Shown piece by piece: positions 25,565-38,249 of a stretch of 64,000 bases of DNA. Position 1 is the stretch's first letter. Every line of letters starts with the position of its first letter. The notes beneath the pieces were generated by a model, which worked only from the letters and a program-made list of their open reading frames with translations, had not been told where the DNA came from and did no database searches. The DNA comes from Cavia porcellus. Its lineage: Eukaryota; Chordata; Mammalia; Rodentia; Caviidae. The position numbers and the translations under genes were made by a program. The stretch is taken from the NCBI RefSeq assembly GCF_034190915.1, contig NW_026947626.1:496001-560000 (forward strand), written 5' to 3'.

Positions 25565-25631
25565 GTGATGTTTTTCTCACTCCTACTAGTGAATTCACTG
25601 TAACACACACCCATACAATGCGCACCACCCT
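25565..25631 (+). other. Entry-type monomer without a P element (junction 1)
   Basis: Ends ACCCT and is followed by GATGC with CTCCTCCTAATG, exactly as after P4, P6 and P8. It follows an ordinary monomer instead of P and carries GAATTCACTG in place of GAATGCAATG. The 9-mer-type segment then runs to P22. Confidence 0.85.
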
Positions 25632-26167
25632 GTGATGCTTTTCTCACTCCTCCTAATGAATGTAATGTAACACACACCCATACAATGCGCACCACCCCGT
25701 GATGCTTTTCTCACTCCTACTAGTGAATGTAATGTAACACACACCCATACAATGCGCACCACCCCGTGATGTTTTTCTCACTCCTACTAGTGAATGTAAT
25801 GTAACAAACACCCATACAATGCGCACCACCCCGTGATGCTTTTCTCACTCCTACTAGTGAATGTAATGTAACACACACCCATACAATGCGCACCACCCCG
25901 TGATGTTTTTCTCACTCCTACTAGTGAATGTAATGTAACACACACCCATACAATGTGCACCACCCCGTGATGTTTTTCTCACTCCTACTAGTGAATGTAA
26001 TGTAACACACACCCATACAATGCGCACCACCCCGTGATGTTTTTCTCACTCCTACTCGTGAATGTAATGTAACACACACCCATACAATGCGCACCACCCC
26101 GTTATGTTTTTCTCACTGCTACTAGTGAATGTAATGTAACACACACCCATACAATGCGCACCACCCC

Positions 26168-26310
26168 GCGATGTTTTTCAGAAACCTATCCTACATTGCC
26201 ACTGCATGTTCCCTGACCTCCCCATGCTGACCACCCCGCAGTGCTTTTCTCCATCCTACATTGCCACTCACTGCCTATCCTAATTCAGACCCTGCGATTC
26301 ACACCACACC
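26168..26310 (+). repeat. P22, 143 bp, TTGATG-flanked
   Basis: CTGCGATTC type ending CACACCACACC (private C-to-A) before TTGATG. It relates to P5, P7 and P9 although it lies 15 kb away. Confidence 0.95.
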
Positions 26311-28654
26311 TTGATGTTTTTCTCACTCCTACTAGTGAATGCAATGTAACACACACCCATACAATGCGCACCACCCTGTGATGCTTTTCTCACTCCTACT
26401 AGTGAATGTAATGTAACACACACCCATACAATGCGCACCACCCCGTGATGCTTTTCTCACTGCTACTAGTGAATGTAATGTAACACACACCCATAAAATG
26501 CGCACCACCCCGTGATGTTTTTCTCACTCCTACTAGCGAATGTAATGTAACACACACCCATACAATGCGCACCACCCCGTGATGTTTTTCTCACTCCTAC
26601 TAGTGAATGTAATGTAACACACACCCGTACAATCCGCACCACCCCGTGATGTTTTTCTCACTCCTACTAGTGAATGTAATGTAACACACACCCGTACAAT
26701 GCGCACCACCCCGTGATGTTTTTCTCACACCTACTAGTGAATGTAATGTAACACACACCCATACAATGCGCACCACCCCGTGATGTTTTTCTCACTCCTA
26801 CTAGTGAATGTAATGTAACACACACCCATACAATGCGCACCACCCCGTGATGCTTTTCTCACTCCTACTAGTGAATGTAATGTAACACACACCCATACAA
26901 TGCGCACCACCCCGTGATGCTTTTCTCACTCCTACTAGTGAATGTAATGTAACACACACCCATACAATGCGCACCACCCCGTGATGCTTTTCTCACTCCT
27001 ACTAGTGAATGTAATGTAACACACACCCATACAATGCGCAGCACCCCGTGATGCTTTTCTCACTCCTACTAGTGAATGTAATGTAACGCACACCCATACA
27101 ATGCGCACCACCCCGTGATGCTTTTCTCACTCCTACTAGTGAACGTAATGTAACGCACACCCATACAATGCGCACAACCCCGTGATGCTTTTCTCACTCC
27201 TACTAGTGAACGTAATGTAACGCACACCCATACAATGCGCACCACCCCGTGATGTTTTTCTCACTCCTACTAGTGAATGTAATGTAACGCACACCCATAC
27301 AATGCGCACCACCCGTGATGTTTTTCTCACTCCTACTAGTGAATGTAATGTAAGGCACACACATACGATGCGCACCACCCCGTGATGTTTTTCTCACTCC
27401 TACTAGTGAATGTAATGTAACACACACCCATACAATGCGCACCACCCCGTGATGTTTTTCTCACTCCTACTAGTGAATGTAATGTAACTCACACCCATAC
27501 AATGCGCACCACCCCGTGATGTTTTTCTCACTCCTACTAGTGAATGTAATGTAACACACACCCATACAATGCGCACCACCCCGTGATGTTTTTCTCACTC
27601 CTACTAGTGAATGTAATGTAACGCACACCCATACAATGCGCACCACCCCGTGATGCTTTTCTCACTCCTACTAGTGAATGTAATGTAACGCACACCCATA
27701 CAATGCACACAACCCCGTGATGCTTTTCTCACTCCTACTAGTGAATGGAATGTAACGCACACCCATACAATGCGCACCACCCCGTGATGTTTTTCTCACT
27801 CCTACTAGTGAATGTAATGTAACGCACACCCATACAATGCGCACCACCCCGTGATGTTTTTCTCACTCCTACTAGTGAATGTAATGTAAGGCACACCCAT
27901 ACAATGCGCACCACCCCGTGATGTTTTTCTCACTCCTACTAGTGAATGTAATGGAAAACACACCCATACAATGCGCACCACCCCGTGATGTTTTTCTCAC
28001 TCCTACTAGTGAATGTAATGGAAAACACACCCATACAATGCGCACCACCCCGTGATGCTTTTCTCACTGCTACTAGTGAATGTAATGTAACACACACCCA
28101 TACAATGCGCACCACCCCGTGATGCTTTTCTCACTGCTACTAGTGAATGTAATGTAACACACACCCATACAATGCGCACCACCCCGTTATGTTTTTCTCA
28201 CTGCTACTAGTGAATGTAATGTAACACACACCCATACAATGCGCACCACCCCATGATGTTTTTCTCACTCCTACTAGTGAATGTAATGTAACACACACCC
28301 ATACAATGCGCACCACCCCGTGATGTTTTTCTCACTCCTACTAGTGAATGTAATGTAACATACACCCATGCAATGCGCACCACCCCGTGATGTTTTTGTC
28401 ACTCCTACTAGTGAATGTAATGTAACACACACCCATACAATGCGCACCACTCCGTGATGTTTTTCTCACTCCTACTAGTGAATGTAATGTAACACACACC
28501 CATACAATGCGCACCACCCCGTGATGTTTTTCTCTCTCCTACTCGTGAATGTAATGTAACACACACCCATACAATGCGCACCACCCCGTTATGTTTTTCT
28601 CACTGCTACTAGTGAATGTAATGTAACACACACCCATACAATGCGCACGACCCC

Positions 28655-28721
28655 GTGATGTTTTTCTCACTCCTACTAGTGAATGCAATGTAACACACAC
28701 CCATACAATGCGCACCACCCT
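28655..28721 (+). other. Entry-type monomer without a P element (junction 2)
   Basis: TGCAATG and ACCCT follow directly on a monomer ending GCGCACGACCCC. Upstream are CTCTCTCCTACTCGTG and CCGTTATG monomers, as at junctions 1, 3 and 4. Confidence 0.87.
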
Positions 28722-29458
28722 GTGATGCTTTTCTCACTCCTCCTAATGAATGTAATGTAACACACACCCATACAATGCGCACCACCCCGTGATGCTTTTC
28801 TCACTCCTACTAGTGAATGTAATGTAACACACACCCATACAATGCGCACCACCCCGTGATGTTTTTCTCACTCCTACTAGTGAATGTAATGTAACAAACA
28901 CCCATACAATGCGCACCACCCCGTGATGCTTTTCTCACTCCTACTAGTGAATGTAATGTAACACACACCCATACAATGCGCACCACCCCGTGATGTTTTT
29001 CTCACTCCTACTAGTGAATGTAATGTAACACACACCCATACAATGCGCACCACCCCGTGATGTTTTTCTCACTCCTACTAGTGAATGTAATGTAACACAC
29101 ACCCATACAATGCGCACCACCCCGTGATGTTTTTCTCACTCCTACTAGTGAATGTAATGTAACACACACCCATACAATGCGCTCCACCCCGTTATGTTTT
29201 TCTCACTCCTACTAGTGAATGTAATGTAACACACACCCATACAATGCGCACCACCCCGTGATGTTTTTCTCACTCCTACTAGTGAATGTAATGTAACACA
29301 CAACCATACAATGCGCACCACACCGTGATGTTTTTCTCACTCCTACTAGTGAATGTAATGTAACACACACCCATACAATGCGCACCACCCTGTGATGTTT
29401 TTCTCACTCCTACTAGTGAATGTAATGTAACACACACCCATACAATGCGCACCACCCC

Positions 29459-29601
29459 GCGATGTTTTTCAGAAACCTATCCTACATTGCCACAGCATGT
29501 TCCCTGACCTCCCCATGCTGACCACCCCGCAGTGCTTTTCTCCATCCTACATTGCCACTCACTGCCTATCCTAATTCAGACCCTGCGTTTCACACCACCC
29601 C
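29459..29601 (+). repeat. P23, 143 bp, CACAGCATG type
   Basis: GCCACAGCATG and CTGCGTTTC. The entry monomer has GAATTCAATG, shared with that of P30. Confidence 0.95.
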
Positions 29602-30003
29602 GTGATGTTTTTCTCACTCCTACTAGTGAATTCAATGTAACACACACCCATACAATGCGCACCACCCTGTGGTGTTTTTCTCACTCCTACTAGTGAATGT
29701 AATGTAACACACACCCATACAATGCGCACCACCCCGTGATGTTTTTCTCACTGCTACTATTGAATGTAATGTAACACATACCCATATAATGCGCACCACC
29801 CCGTGATGTTTTTCTCACTCCTACTAGTGAATGTAATGTAACACACACCCATACAATGCGCACCACCCCGTGATGTTTTTCTCAATCCTACTAGTGAATG
29901 TAATGTAACACACACCCATACAATGCGCACCACCCCGCGATGTTTTTCTCACTCCTACTAGTGAATGTAATGTAACACACACCCATACAATGCGCACCAC
30001 CCC

Positions 30004-30069
30004 GTGATGTTTTTCTCACTGCTACTAGTGAATGTAATGTAACACACACCCATACAATGCGCACACCCC
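30004..30069 (+). repeat. 66-bp monomer (GCGCACACCCC), founder set
   Basis: One C is lost from GCGCACCACCCC. The same 66-bp monomer recurs near 33155, 39657, 42815 and 53560, each time after CTGCTAC and before a canonical monomer, so it is a lineage tag for the arrays behind P23, P24, P30 and P31 and for part of the P39-P40 array. Different 66-bp monomers occur once each near 27312 (ACCACCCGTG) and 35594 (GATGTTTTCTC). Confidence 0.88.
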
Positions 30070-31342
30070 GTGATGTTTTTCTCACTCCTACTAGTGAATG
30101 TAATGTAACACACACCCATACAATGCGCACCACCCCGTGATGTTTTTCTCACTCCCACTAGTGAATGTAATGTAACGCACACCCATACAATGCGCACCAC
30201 CCCGTGATGTTTTTCTCACTCCCACTCGTGAATGTAATGTAACGCACACCCATACAATGCGCACCACCCCGTGATGTTTTTCTCACTCCTACTAGTGAAT
30301 GTAATGTAACGCACACCCATACAATGCGCACCACCACGTGATGTTTTTCTCACTCCTACTAGTGAATGTAACGTAACACACACCCATACAATGCGCACCA
30401 CCCCGTGATGTTTTTCTCACTCCTACTAGTGAATGTAATGTAACACACACCCATACAATGCGCACCACCCCGTGATGTTTTTCTCACTCCTACTAGTGAA
30501 TGTAATGTAACACACACCCATACAATGCGCACCACCCCGTGATGTTTTTGTCACTCCTACTAGTGAATGTAATGTAACACACACCCATACAATGCGCACC
30601 ACTCCGTGATGTTTTTCTCACTCCTACTAGTGAATGTAATGTAACACACACCCATACAATGCGCACCACCCCGTAATGTTTTTCTCTCTCCTACTCGTGA
30701 ATGTAATGTAACACACACCCATACAATGCGCACCACCCCGTTATGTTTTTCTCACTGCTACTAGTGAATGTAATGTAACACACACCCATACAATGCGCAC
30801 CACCCCGTGATGTTTTTCTCACTCCTACTCGTGAATGTAATGTAACACACACCCATACAATGCGCACCACCCCGTTATGTTTTTCTCCCTGCTACTAGTG
30901 AATGTAATGTAACACACACCCATACAATGCGCACCACCCCGTGATGTTTTTCTCACTCCTACTAGTGAATGTAATGTAACACACACCCATACAATTTGCA
31001 CCACCCCGTGATGTTTTTCTCACTCCTACTAGTGAATGTAATGTAACATACACCCATGCAATGCGCACCACCCCGTGATGTTTTTGTCACTCCTAATAGT
31101 GAATGTAATGTAACACACACCCATACAATGCGCACCATTCCGTGATGTTTTTCTCACTCCTACTAGTGAATGTAATGTAACACACACCCATACAATGCGC
31201 ACCACCCCGTGATGTTTTTCTCTCTCCTACTCGTGAATGTAATGTAACACACACCCATACAATGCGCACCACCCCGTTATGTTTTTCTCACTGCTACTAG
31301 TGAATGTAATGTAACACACACCCATACAATGCGCACCACCCC

Positions 31343-31409
31343 GTGATGTTTTTCTCACTCCTACTAGTGAATGCAATGTAACACACACCCATACAATGCG
31401 CACCACCCT
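31343..31409 (+). other. Entry-type monomer without a P element (junction 3)
   Basis: TGCAATG and ACCCT, then the 9-mer-type series with AACAAACAC, inside the 44-monomer array of the 9.6-kb unit. Confidence 0.87.
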
Positions 31410-32548
31410 GTGATGCTTTTCTCACTCCTCCTAATGAATGTAATGTAACACACACCCATACAATGCGCACCACCCCGTGATGCTTTTCTCACTCCTACTA
31501 GTGAATGTAATGTAACACACACCCATACAATGCGCACCACCCCGTGATGTTTTTCTCACTCCTACTAGTGAATGTAATGTAACAAACACCCATACAATGC
31601 GCACCACCCCGTGATGCTTTTCTCACTCCTACTAGTGAATGTAATGTAACACACACCCATACAATGCGCACCACCCCGTGATGTTTTTCTCACTCCTACT
31701 AGTGAATGTAATGTAACACACACCCATACAATGCGCACCACCCCGTGATGTTTTTCTCACTCCTACTAGTGAATGTAATGTAACACACACCCATACAATG
31801 CGCACCACCCCGTGATGTTTTTCTCACTCCTACTAGTGAATGTAATGTAACACACACCCATAAAATGCGCTCCACCCCGTTATGTTTTTCTCACTCCTAC
31901 TAGTGAATGTAATGTAACACACACCCATACAATGCGCACCACCCCGTGATGTTTTTCTCACTCCTACTAGTGAATGTAATGTAACACACACCCATACAAT
32001 GCGCACCACCCCGTGATGTTTTTCTCACTGCTACTAGTGAATGTAATGTAACACACACGCATACAATGCGCACCACCCCGTGATTTTTTTCTCACTGCTA
32101 CTATTGAATGTAATGTAACACACACCCATATAATGCGCACCACCCCGTGATGTTTTTCTCACTCCTACTAGTGAATGTAATGTAACACACACCCATACAA
32201 TGCGCACCACCCCGTGATGTTTTTCTCACTCCTACTAGTGTATGTAATGTAACACACACCCATACAATGCGCACCACCCCGTGATGTTTTTCTCACTCCT
32301 ACTAGTGAATGTAATGTAACACACACCCATACAATGCGCACCACCCCGTGATGTTTTTCTCACTCCTACTAGTGAATGTAATGTAACACACACCCATACA
32401 ATGCGCACCACCCCGTGATGTTTTTCTCACTCCTACTAGTGAATGTAATGTAACACACACCCATACAATGCGCACCACCCTGTGATGTTTTTCTCACTCC
32501 TACTAGTGAATGTAATGTAACACACACCCATACAATGCGCACCACCCC

Positions 32549-32691
32549 GCGATGTTTTTCAGAAACCTATCCTACATTGCCACAGCATGTTCCCTGACCT
32601 CCCCATGCTGACCACCCCGCAGTGCTTTTCTCCATCCTACATTGCCACTCACTGCCTATCCTAATTCAGACCCTGCGTTTCACACCACCCC
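32549..32691 (+). repeat. P24, 143 bp, CACAGCATG type
   Basis: Same as P23, but its entry monomer has GAATGCAATG. Matches P31. Confidence 0.95.
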
Positions 32692-34365
32692 GTGATGTTT
32701 TTCTCACTCCTACTAGTGAATGCAATGTAACACACACCCATACAATGCGCACCACCCTGTGGTGTTTTTCTCACTCCTACTAGTGAATGTAATGTAACAC
32801 ACACGCATACAATGCGCACCACCCCGTGATGTTTTTCTCACTGCTACTATTGAATGTAATGTAACACATACCCATATAATGCGCACCACCCCGTGATGTT
32901 TTTCTCACTCCTACTAGTGAATGTAATGTAACACACACCCATACAATGCGCACCACCCCGTGATATTTTTCTCAATCCTACTAGTGAATGTAATGTAACA
33001 CACACCCATACAATGCGCACCACCCCGCGATGTTTTTCTCACTCCTACTAGTGAATGTAATGTAACACACACCCATACAATGCGCACCACCCCGTGATGT
33101 TTTTCTCACTGCTACTAGTGAATGTAATGTAACACACACCCATACAATGCGCACACCCCGTGATGTTTTTCTCACTCCTACTAGTGAATGTAATGTAACA
33201 CACACCCATACAATGCGCACCACCCCGTGATGTTTTTCTCACTCCCACTAGTGAATGTAATGTAACGCACACCCATACAATGCGCACCACCCCGTGATGT
33301 TTTTCTCACTCCCACTCGTGAATGTAATGTAACGCACACCCATACAATGCGCACCACCCCGTGATGTTTTTCTCACTCCTACTAGTGAATGTAATGTAAC
33401 GCACACCCATACAATGCGCACCACCACGTGATGTTTTTCTCACTCCTACTAGTGAATGTAACGTAACACACACCCATACAATGCGCACCACCCCGTGATG
33501 TTTTTCTCACTCCTACTAGTGAATGTAATGTAACACACACCCATACAATGCGCACCACCCCGTGATGTTTTTCTCACTCCTACTAGTGAATGTAATGTAA
33601 CACACACCCATACAATGCGCACCACTCCGTGATGTTTTTCTCACTCCTACTAGTGAATGTAATGTAACACACACCCATACAATGTGCACCACCCCGTGAT
33701 GTTTTTCTCACTCCTACTAGTGAATGTAATGTAACACAAACCCATACAATGCCCACCACCCCGTGATGTTTTTCTCACTGCTACTAGTGAATGTAATGTA
33801 ACACACACCCATACAATGCGCACCACCCCGTGATGTTTTTCTCACTCCTACTAGTGAATGTAATGTAACACACACCCATACAATGCGCACCACCCCGTGA
33901 TGTTTTTCTCACTCCTACTAGTGAATGTAAAGTAACACACACCCATACAATGCGCACCACCCCTTGATGTTTTTCTCACTCCTACTAGTGAATGTAAGGT
34001 AACACACACCCATACAATGCGCACCACCCCGTGATGTTTTTCTCACTCCTACTAGTGAATGTAATGTAACACACACCCATACAATGCGCACCACCCCGTG
34101 ATGTTTTTCTCACTCCTACTAGTGAATGTAATGTAACACACACCCATACAATGCGCACCACCCCGTGATGCTTTTCTCACTCCTACTAGTGAATGTAATG
34201 TAACACACACCCATACAATGCGCACCACCCCGTGATACTTTTCTCACTCCTACTAGTGAATGTAATGTAACACAAACCCATACAATGCGCACCACCCCGT
34301 GATGTTTTTCTCACTCCTACTAGTGAATGTAATGTAACACACACCCATACAGTGCGCACCACCCC

Positions 34366-34508
34366 GCGATGTTTTTCAGAAACCTATCCTACATTGCCAC
34401 TGCATGTTCCCTGACCTCCCCATGCTGACCACCCCGCAGTGCTTTTCTCCATCCTACATTGCCACTCACTGCCTATCCTAATTCAGACCATGCGATTCAC
34501 ACCACCCC
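34366..34508 (+). repeat. P25, 143 bp, TTTTCGCAC-flanked
   Basis: GACCATGCG with TCCTACATT; preceded by ACAGTGCGC and followed by an entry monomer with TTTTTCGCACTCC. Matches P32 and P34. Confidence 0.95.
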
Positions 34509-35111
34509 GTGATGTTTTTCGCACTCCTACTAGTGAATGCAATGTAACACACACCCATACAATGCGCACCACCCTGTGATGTTTTTCTCACTCCTACTAG
34601 TGAATGTAATGTAACACACACCCATACAATGCGCACCACCCCGTGATGTTTTTCTCACTGCTACTAGTGAATGTAATGTAACACACACCCATACAATGCG
34701 CACCACCCCGTGATGTTTTTCTCACTCCTACTAGTGAATGTAATGTAACACACACCCATACAATGCGCACCACCCCGTGATGTTTTTCTCACTCCTACTA
34801 GTGAATGTAATGTAACACACACCCATACAATGCGCACCACCCCGTGATGTTTTTCTCACTCCTACTAGTGAATGTAATGTCACCCACACCCATACAATGC
34901 GCACCACCCCGTTATGTTTTTCTCACTTCTACTAGTGAATGTAATGTAACACACACCCATACAATGCGCACCACCCCGTGATGTTTTTCTCACTCCTACT
35001 CGTGAATGTAATGTAACACACACCCATACAATGCGCACCACCCCGTGATGTTTTTCTCACTCCTACTAGTGAATGTAATGTAACACACACCCATACAATG
35101 CGCACCACCCC

Positions 35112-35254
35112 GCGATGTTTTTCAGAAACCTATCCTACATTGCCACTGCATGTTCCCTGACCTCCCCATGCTGACCACCCCGCAGTGCTTTTCTCCATCC
35201 TACATTGCCACTCACTGTCTATCCTAATTCAGACCCTGTGATTCACACCACCCC
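35112..35254 (+). repeat. P26, 143 bp, TGTCTATCC type
   Basis: CACTGTCTATCC and CCCTGTGATTC, both apparently C-to-T changes. Matches P33, P35, P39 and P49. Confidence 0.95.
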
Positions 35255-36300
35255 GTGATGTTTTTCTCACTCCTACTAGTGAATGCAATGTAACACACAC
35301 CCATACAATGCGCACCACCCTGTGATGCTTTTCTCACTCCTAATAGTGAATGTAATGTAACACACACCCATACAATGCGCACCACCCCGTGATGCTTTTC
35401 TCACTGCTACTAGTGAATGTAATGTAACAGACACCCATACAATGCGCACCACCCCGTGATGGTTTTCTCACTCCTACTAGTGAATGTAATGTAACACACA
35501 CCCATACAATGCGCACCACCCCGTGATGTTTTTCTCACTCCTACTAGTGAATGTAATGTAACACACACCCATACAATGCGCACCACCCCGTGATGTTTTC
35601 TCACTCCTACTAGTGAATGTAATGTAACACACACCCATACAATGCGCACCACCCCGTGATGTTTTTCTCACTTCTACTAGTGAATGTAATGTAACACACA
35701 CCCATACAATGCGCACCACCCCGTGATGTTTTTCTCACTCCTACTAGTGAATGTCATGTAACACACACCCATACAATGCGCACCACCCCGTGATGTTTTT
35801 CTCACTCCTACTAGTGAATGTAATGTAACACACACCCATACAATGCGCACCACCCCGTGATGTTTTTCTCACTCCTACTAGTGAATGTAATGTAACATAC
35901 ACCCCTACAATGCGCACCACCCCGTGATGTTTTTGTCACTCCTACTAGTGAATGTAATGTAACACACACCCATACAATGCGCACCACTCCGTGATGTTTT
36001 TCTCACTCCTACTAGTGAATGTAATGTAACACACACCCATACAATGCGCACCACCCCATGATGTTTTTCTCTCTCCTACTCGTGAATGTAATGTAACACA
36101 CACCCATACAATGCGCACCACCCCGTTATGTTTTTCTCACTGCTACTAGTGAATGTAATGTAACACACACCCATACAATGCGCACCACCCCGTGATGGTT
36201 TTCTCACTCCTACTAGTGAATGTAATGTAACACACACCCATACAATGCGCACCACCCCGTGATGTTTTTCTCACTCCTACTAGTGAATGTAATGTAACAC

Positions 36301-36344
36301 ACACCCATACAATGCGCACCACACACCCATACAATGCGCACCAC
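36301..36344 (+). repeat. 22-bp tandem duplication inside one monomer
   Basis: The segment ACACCCATACAATGCGCACC plus AC occurs twice in direct succession, making an 89-bp monomer. It is one of only two places (with 47925-47968) where the array gains a part-monomer. Confidence 0.95.
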
Positions 36345-36548
36345 CCCGTGATGATTTTCTCACTCCTACTAGTGAATGTAATGTAACACACACCCATACA
36401 ATGCGCACCACCCCGTGATGCTTTTCTCACTCCTACTAGTGAATGTAATGTAACACACACCCATACAATGCGCACCACCCCGTGATGTTTTTCTCACTCC
36501 TACTAGTGAATGTAATGTAACACACACCCATACAGTGCGCACCACCCC

Positions 36549-36691
36549 GCGATGTTTTTCAGAAACCTATCCTACATTGCCAATGCATGTTCCCTGACCT
36601 CCCCATGCTGACCACCCCGCAGTGCTTTTCTCCATCCTACATTGCCACTCACTGCCTATCCTAATTCAGAGAATGCGACTCACACCACCCC
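36549..36691 (+). repeat. P27, 143 bp, GAGAATGCGAC type
   Basis: GCCAATGCATG and CAGAGAATGCGACTC. Matches P36, P40 and P42. Confidence 0.95.
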
Positions 36692-37227
36692 GTGATGTTT
36701 TTCTCACTCCTACTAGTGAATGCAATGTAACACACACCCATACAATGCGCACCACCCTGTGATGTTTTTCTCACTCCTACTAGTGAATGTAATGTAACAC
36801 ACACCCATACAATGCACACCACCCCGTGATGCTTTTCTCACTGCTACTAGTGAATGTAATGTAACACACACCCATACAATGCGCACCACCCCGTGATGCT
36901 TTTCTCACTCCTACTAGTGAATGTAATGTAACACACATCCATACAATGCGCACCACCCCGTGATGTTTTTCTCACTCCTAGTAGTGAATGTAATGTAACA
37001 CACACCCATACAATGCGCACCACCCCGTGATGTTTTTCTCACTCCTACTACTGAATGTAATGTAACACACACCCATACAATGCGCACCACCCCGTGATGC
37101 TTTTCTCACTCCTACTAGTGAATGTAATGTAACACACACCCATACAATGCGCACAACCCCGTGATGTTTTTCTCACTCCTACTAGTGAATGTAATGTAAC
37201 ACACACCCATACAGTGCGCACCACCCC

Positions 37228-37370
37228 GCGATGTTTTTCAGAAACCTATCCTACATTGCCACTGCATGTTCCCGGACCTCCCCATGCTGACCACCCCGCA
37301 GTGCTTTTCTCCATCCTAAATTGCCACTCACTGCCTATCCTAATTCAGGCCATGCCATTCACACCACCCC
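37228..37370 (+). repeat. P28, 143 bp, GGCCATGCC type
   Basis: TTCCCGGACCTCC, ATCCTAAATTGCC and CAGGCCATGCCATTC. The T-to-G change in TTCCCGG removes an in-frame stop and creates a fortuitous plus-strand open frame. Confidence 0.95.
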
Positions 37371-38107
37371 GTGATGTTTTTCTCACTCCTACTAGTGAAT
37401 GCAATGTAACACACACCCATACAATGCGCACCACCCTGTGATGTTTTTCTCACTCTTACTAGTGAATGTAATGTAACACACACCCATACAATGCGCACCA
37501 CCCCGTGATGTTTTTCTCACTGCTACTAGTGAATGTAATGTAACACACACCCATACAATGCGCACCACCCCGTGATGTTTTTCTCTGTCCTACTAGTGAA
37601 AGTAATGTAACACACACCCATACAATGCGCACCACCCCGTGACGTTTTTCTCACTCCTACTAGGGAATGTAATGTAACACACACCCATACAATGCGCACC
37701 ACCCCGTGATGTTTTTCTCACTCCTACTAGTGAATGTAATGTAACACACACCCATACAATGCGCACCACCCGGTGATGTTTTTCTCACTCCTACTAGTGA
37801 ATGTAATGTAACACACACCGATACAATGCGCACCACCCCGTGATGTTTTTCTCACTCCTATTAGTGAATGTAATGTAACACACACCCATACAATGCGCAC
37901 CACCCCGTGATGTTTTTCTCACTCCTACTAGTGAATGTAATGTAACACACACCCATACAATGCGCACCACCCCGTGATGTTTTTCTCACTCCTACTAGTG
38001 AATGTAATGTAACACACACCCATACAATGCGCACCACCCCGTGATGTTTGTCTCACTCCTACTAGTGAATGTAATGTAACACACACCCATACAATGCGCA
38101 CCACCCC

Positions 38108-38249
38108 GCGATGTTTTTCAGAAACCTATCCTACATTGCCACTGCATGTTCTCTGACCTCCCCATGCTACCACCCCGCAGTGCTTTTCTCCATCCTACAT
38201 TGCCACTCACTGCCTATCCTAATTCAGACCCTGCGATTCACACCACCCC
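38108..38249 (+). repeat. P29, 142 bp, single-base-deletion type
   Basis: ATGCTACCACC for ATGCTGACCACC (one G lost) and GTTCTCTGACC. The entry monomer has TGCATTG and ACACAGCC. The deletion opens a plus-strand frame of 69 codons with no sign of selection. Confidence 0.95.

Larger units (their letters stand above)
24835..29458. repeat. Mosaic arrays around P22
   Basis: Contains the rest of the 25-monomer P21-P22 array and the 47-monomer P22-P23 array. The first part has CACTCCCACTAG/TCG monomers and AACGCAC monomers (about 24995-25135), then CTCTCTCCTACTCGTG and CCGTTATG, then a spacer-less join (25565) to a 9-mer-type segment ending at P22. The 47-mer array begins like the expanded arrays at 54 and 10652 (TTGATG, CCCGTACAATCCG, AACGCAC cluster about 27085-27830, two ATGGAAAACAC monomers near 27952 and 28019). 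It is joined without P (28655) to another 9-mer-type segment and ends with tags of the 3,922-bp unit (GCGCTCCACC, ACACCGTG). A 66-bp monomer lies near 27310. Confidence 0.88.

Noticed and set aside
29891..30200. Overlapping 80-codon and 61-codon minus-strand frames here and near 25041, 27136, 33000, 35410, 39486, 42643, 51436, 53388 and 63246
   Set aside because: All are repeat phases freed by a 66-bp monomer or by loss of the stop pair through CCCACTCG or CCCAATAG variants. They overlap one another in different phases, which real genes would not do this regularly.
36146..36478. Minus-strand open frame of 110 codons (copy at 47770-48102)
   Set aside because: Caused by the 22-bp duplication shifting the phase past the usual stop. 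The encoded text is only repeat phases.
37214..37441. Plus-strand frame of 75 codons across P28 (copy at 48838)
   Set aside because: Open only because of a T-to-G change in TTCCCGGACC. The sister elements P41 and P43 keep the stop, so the frame is not maintained.
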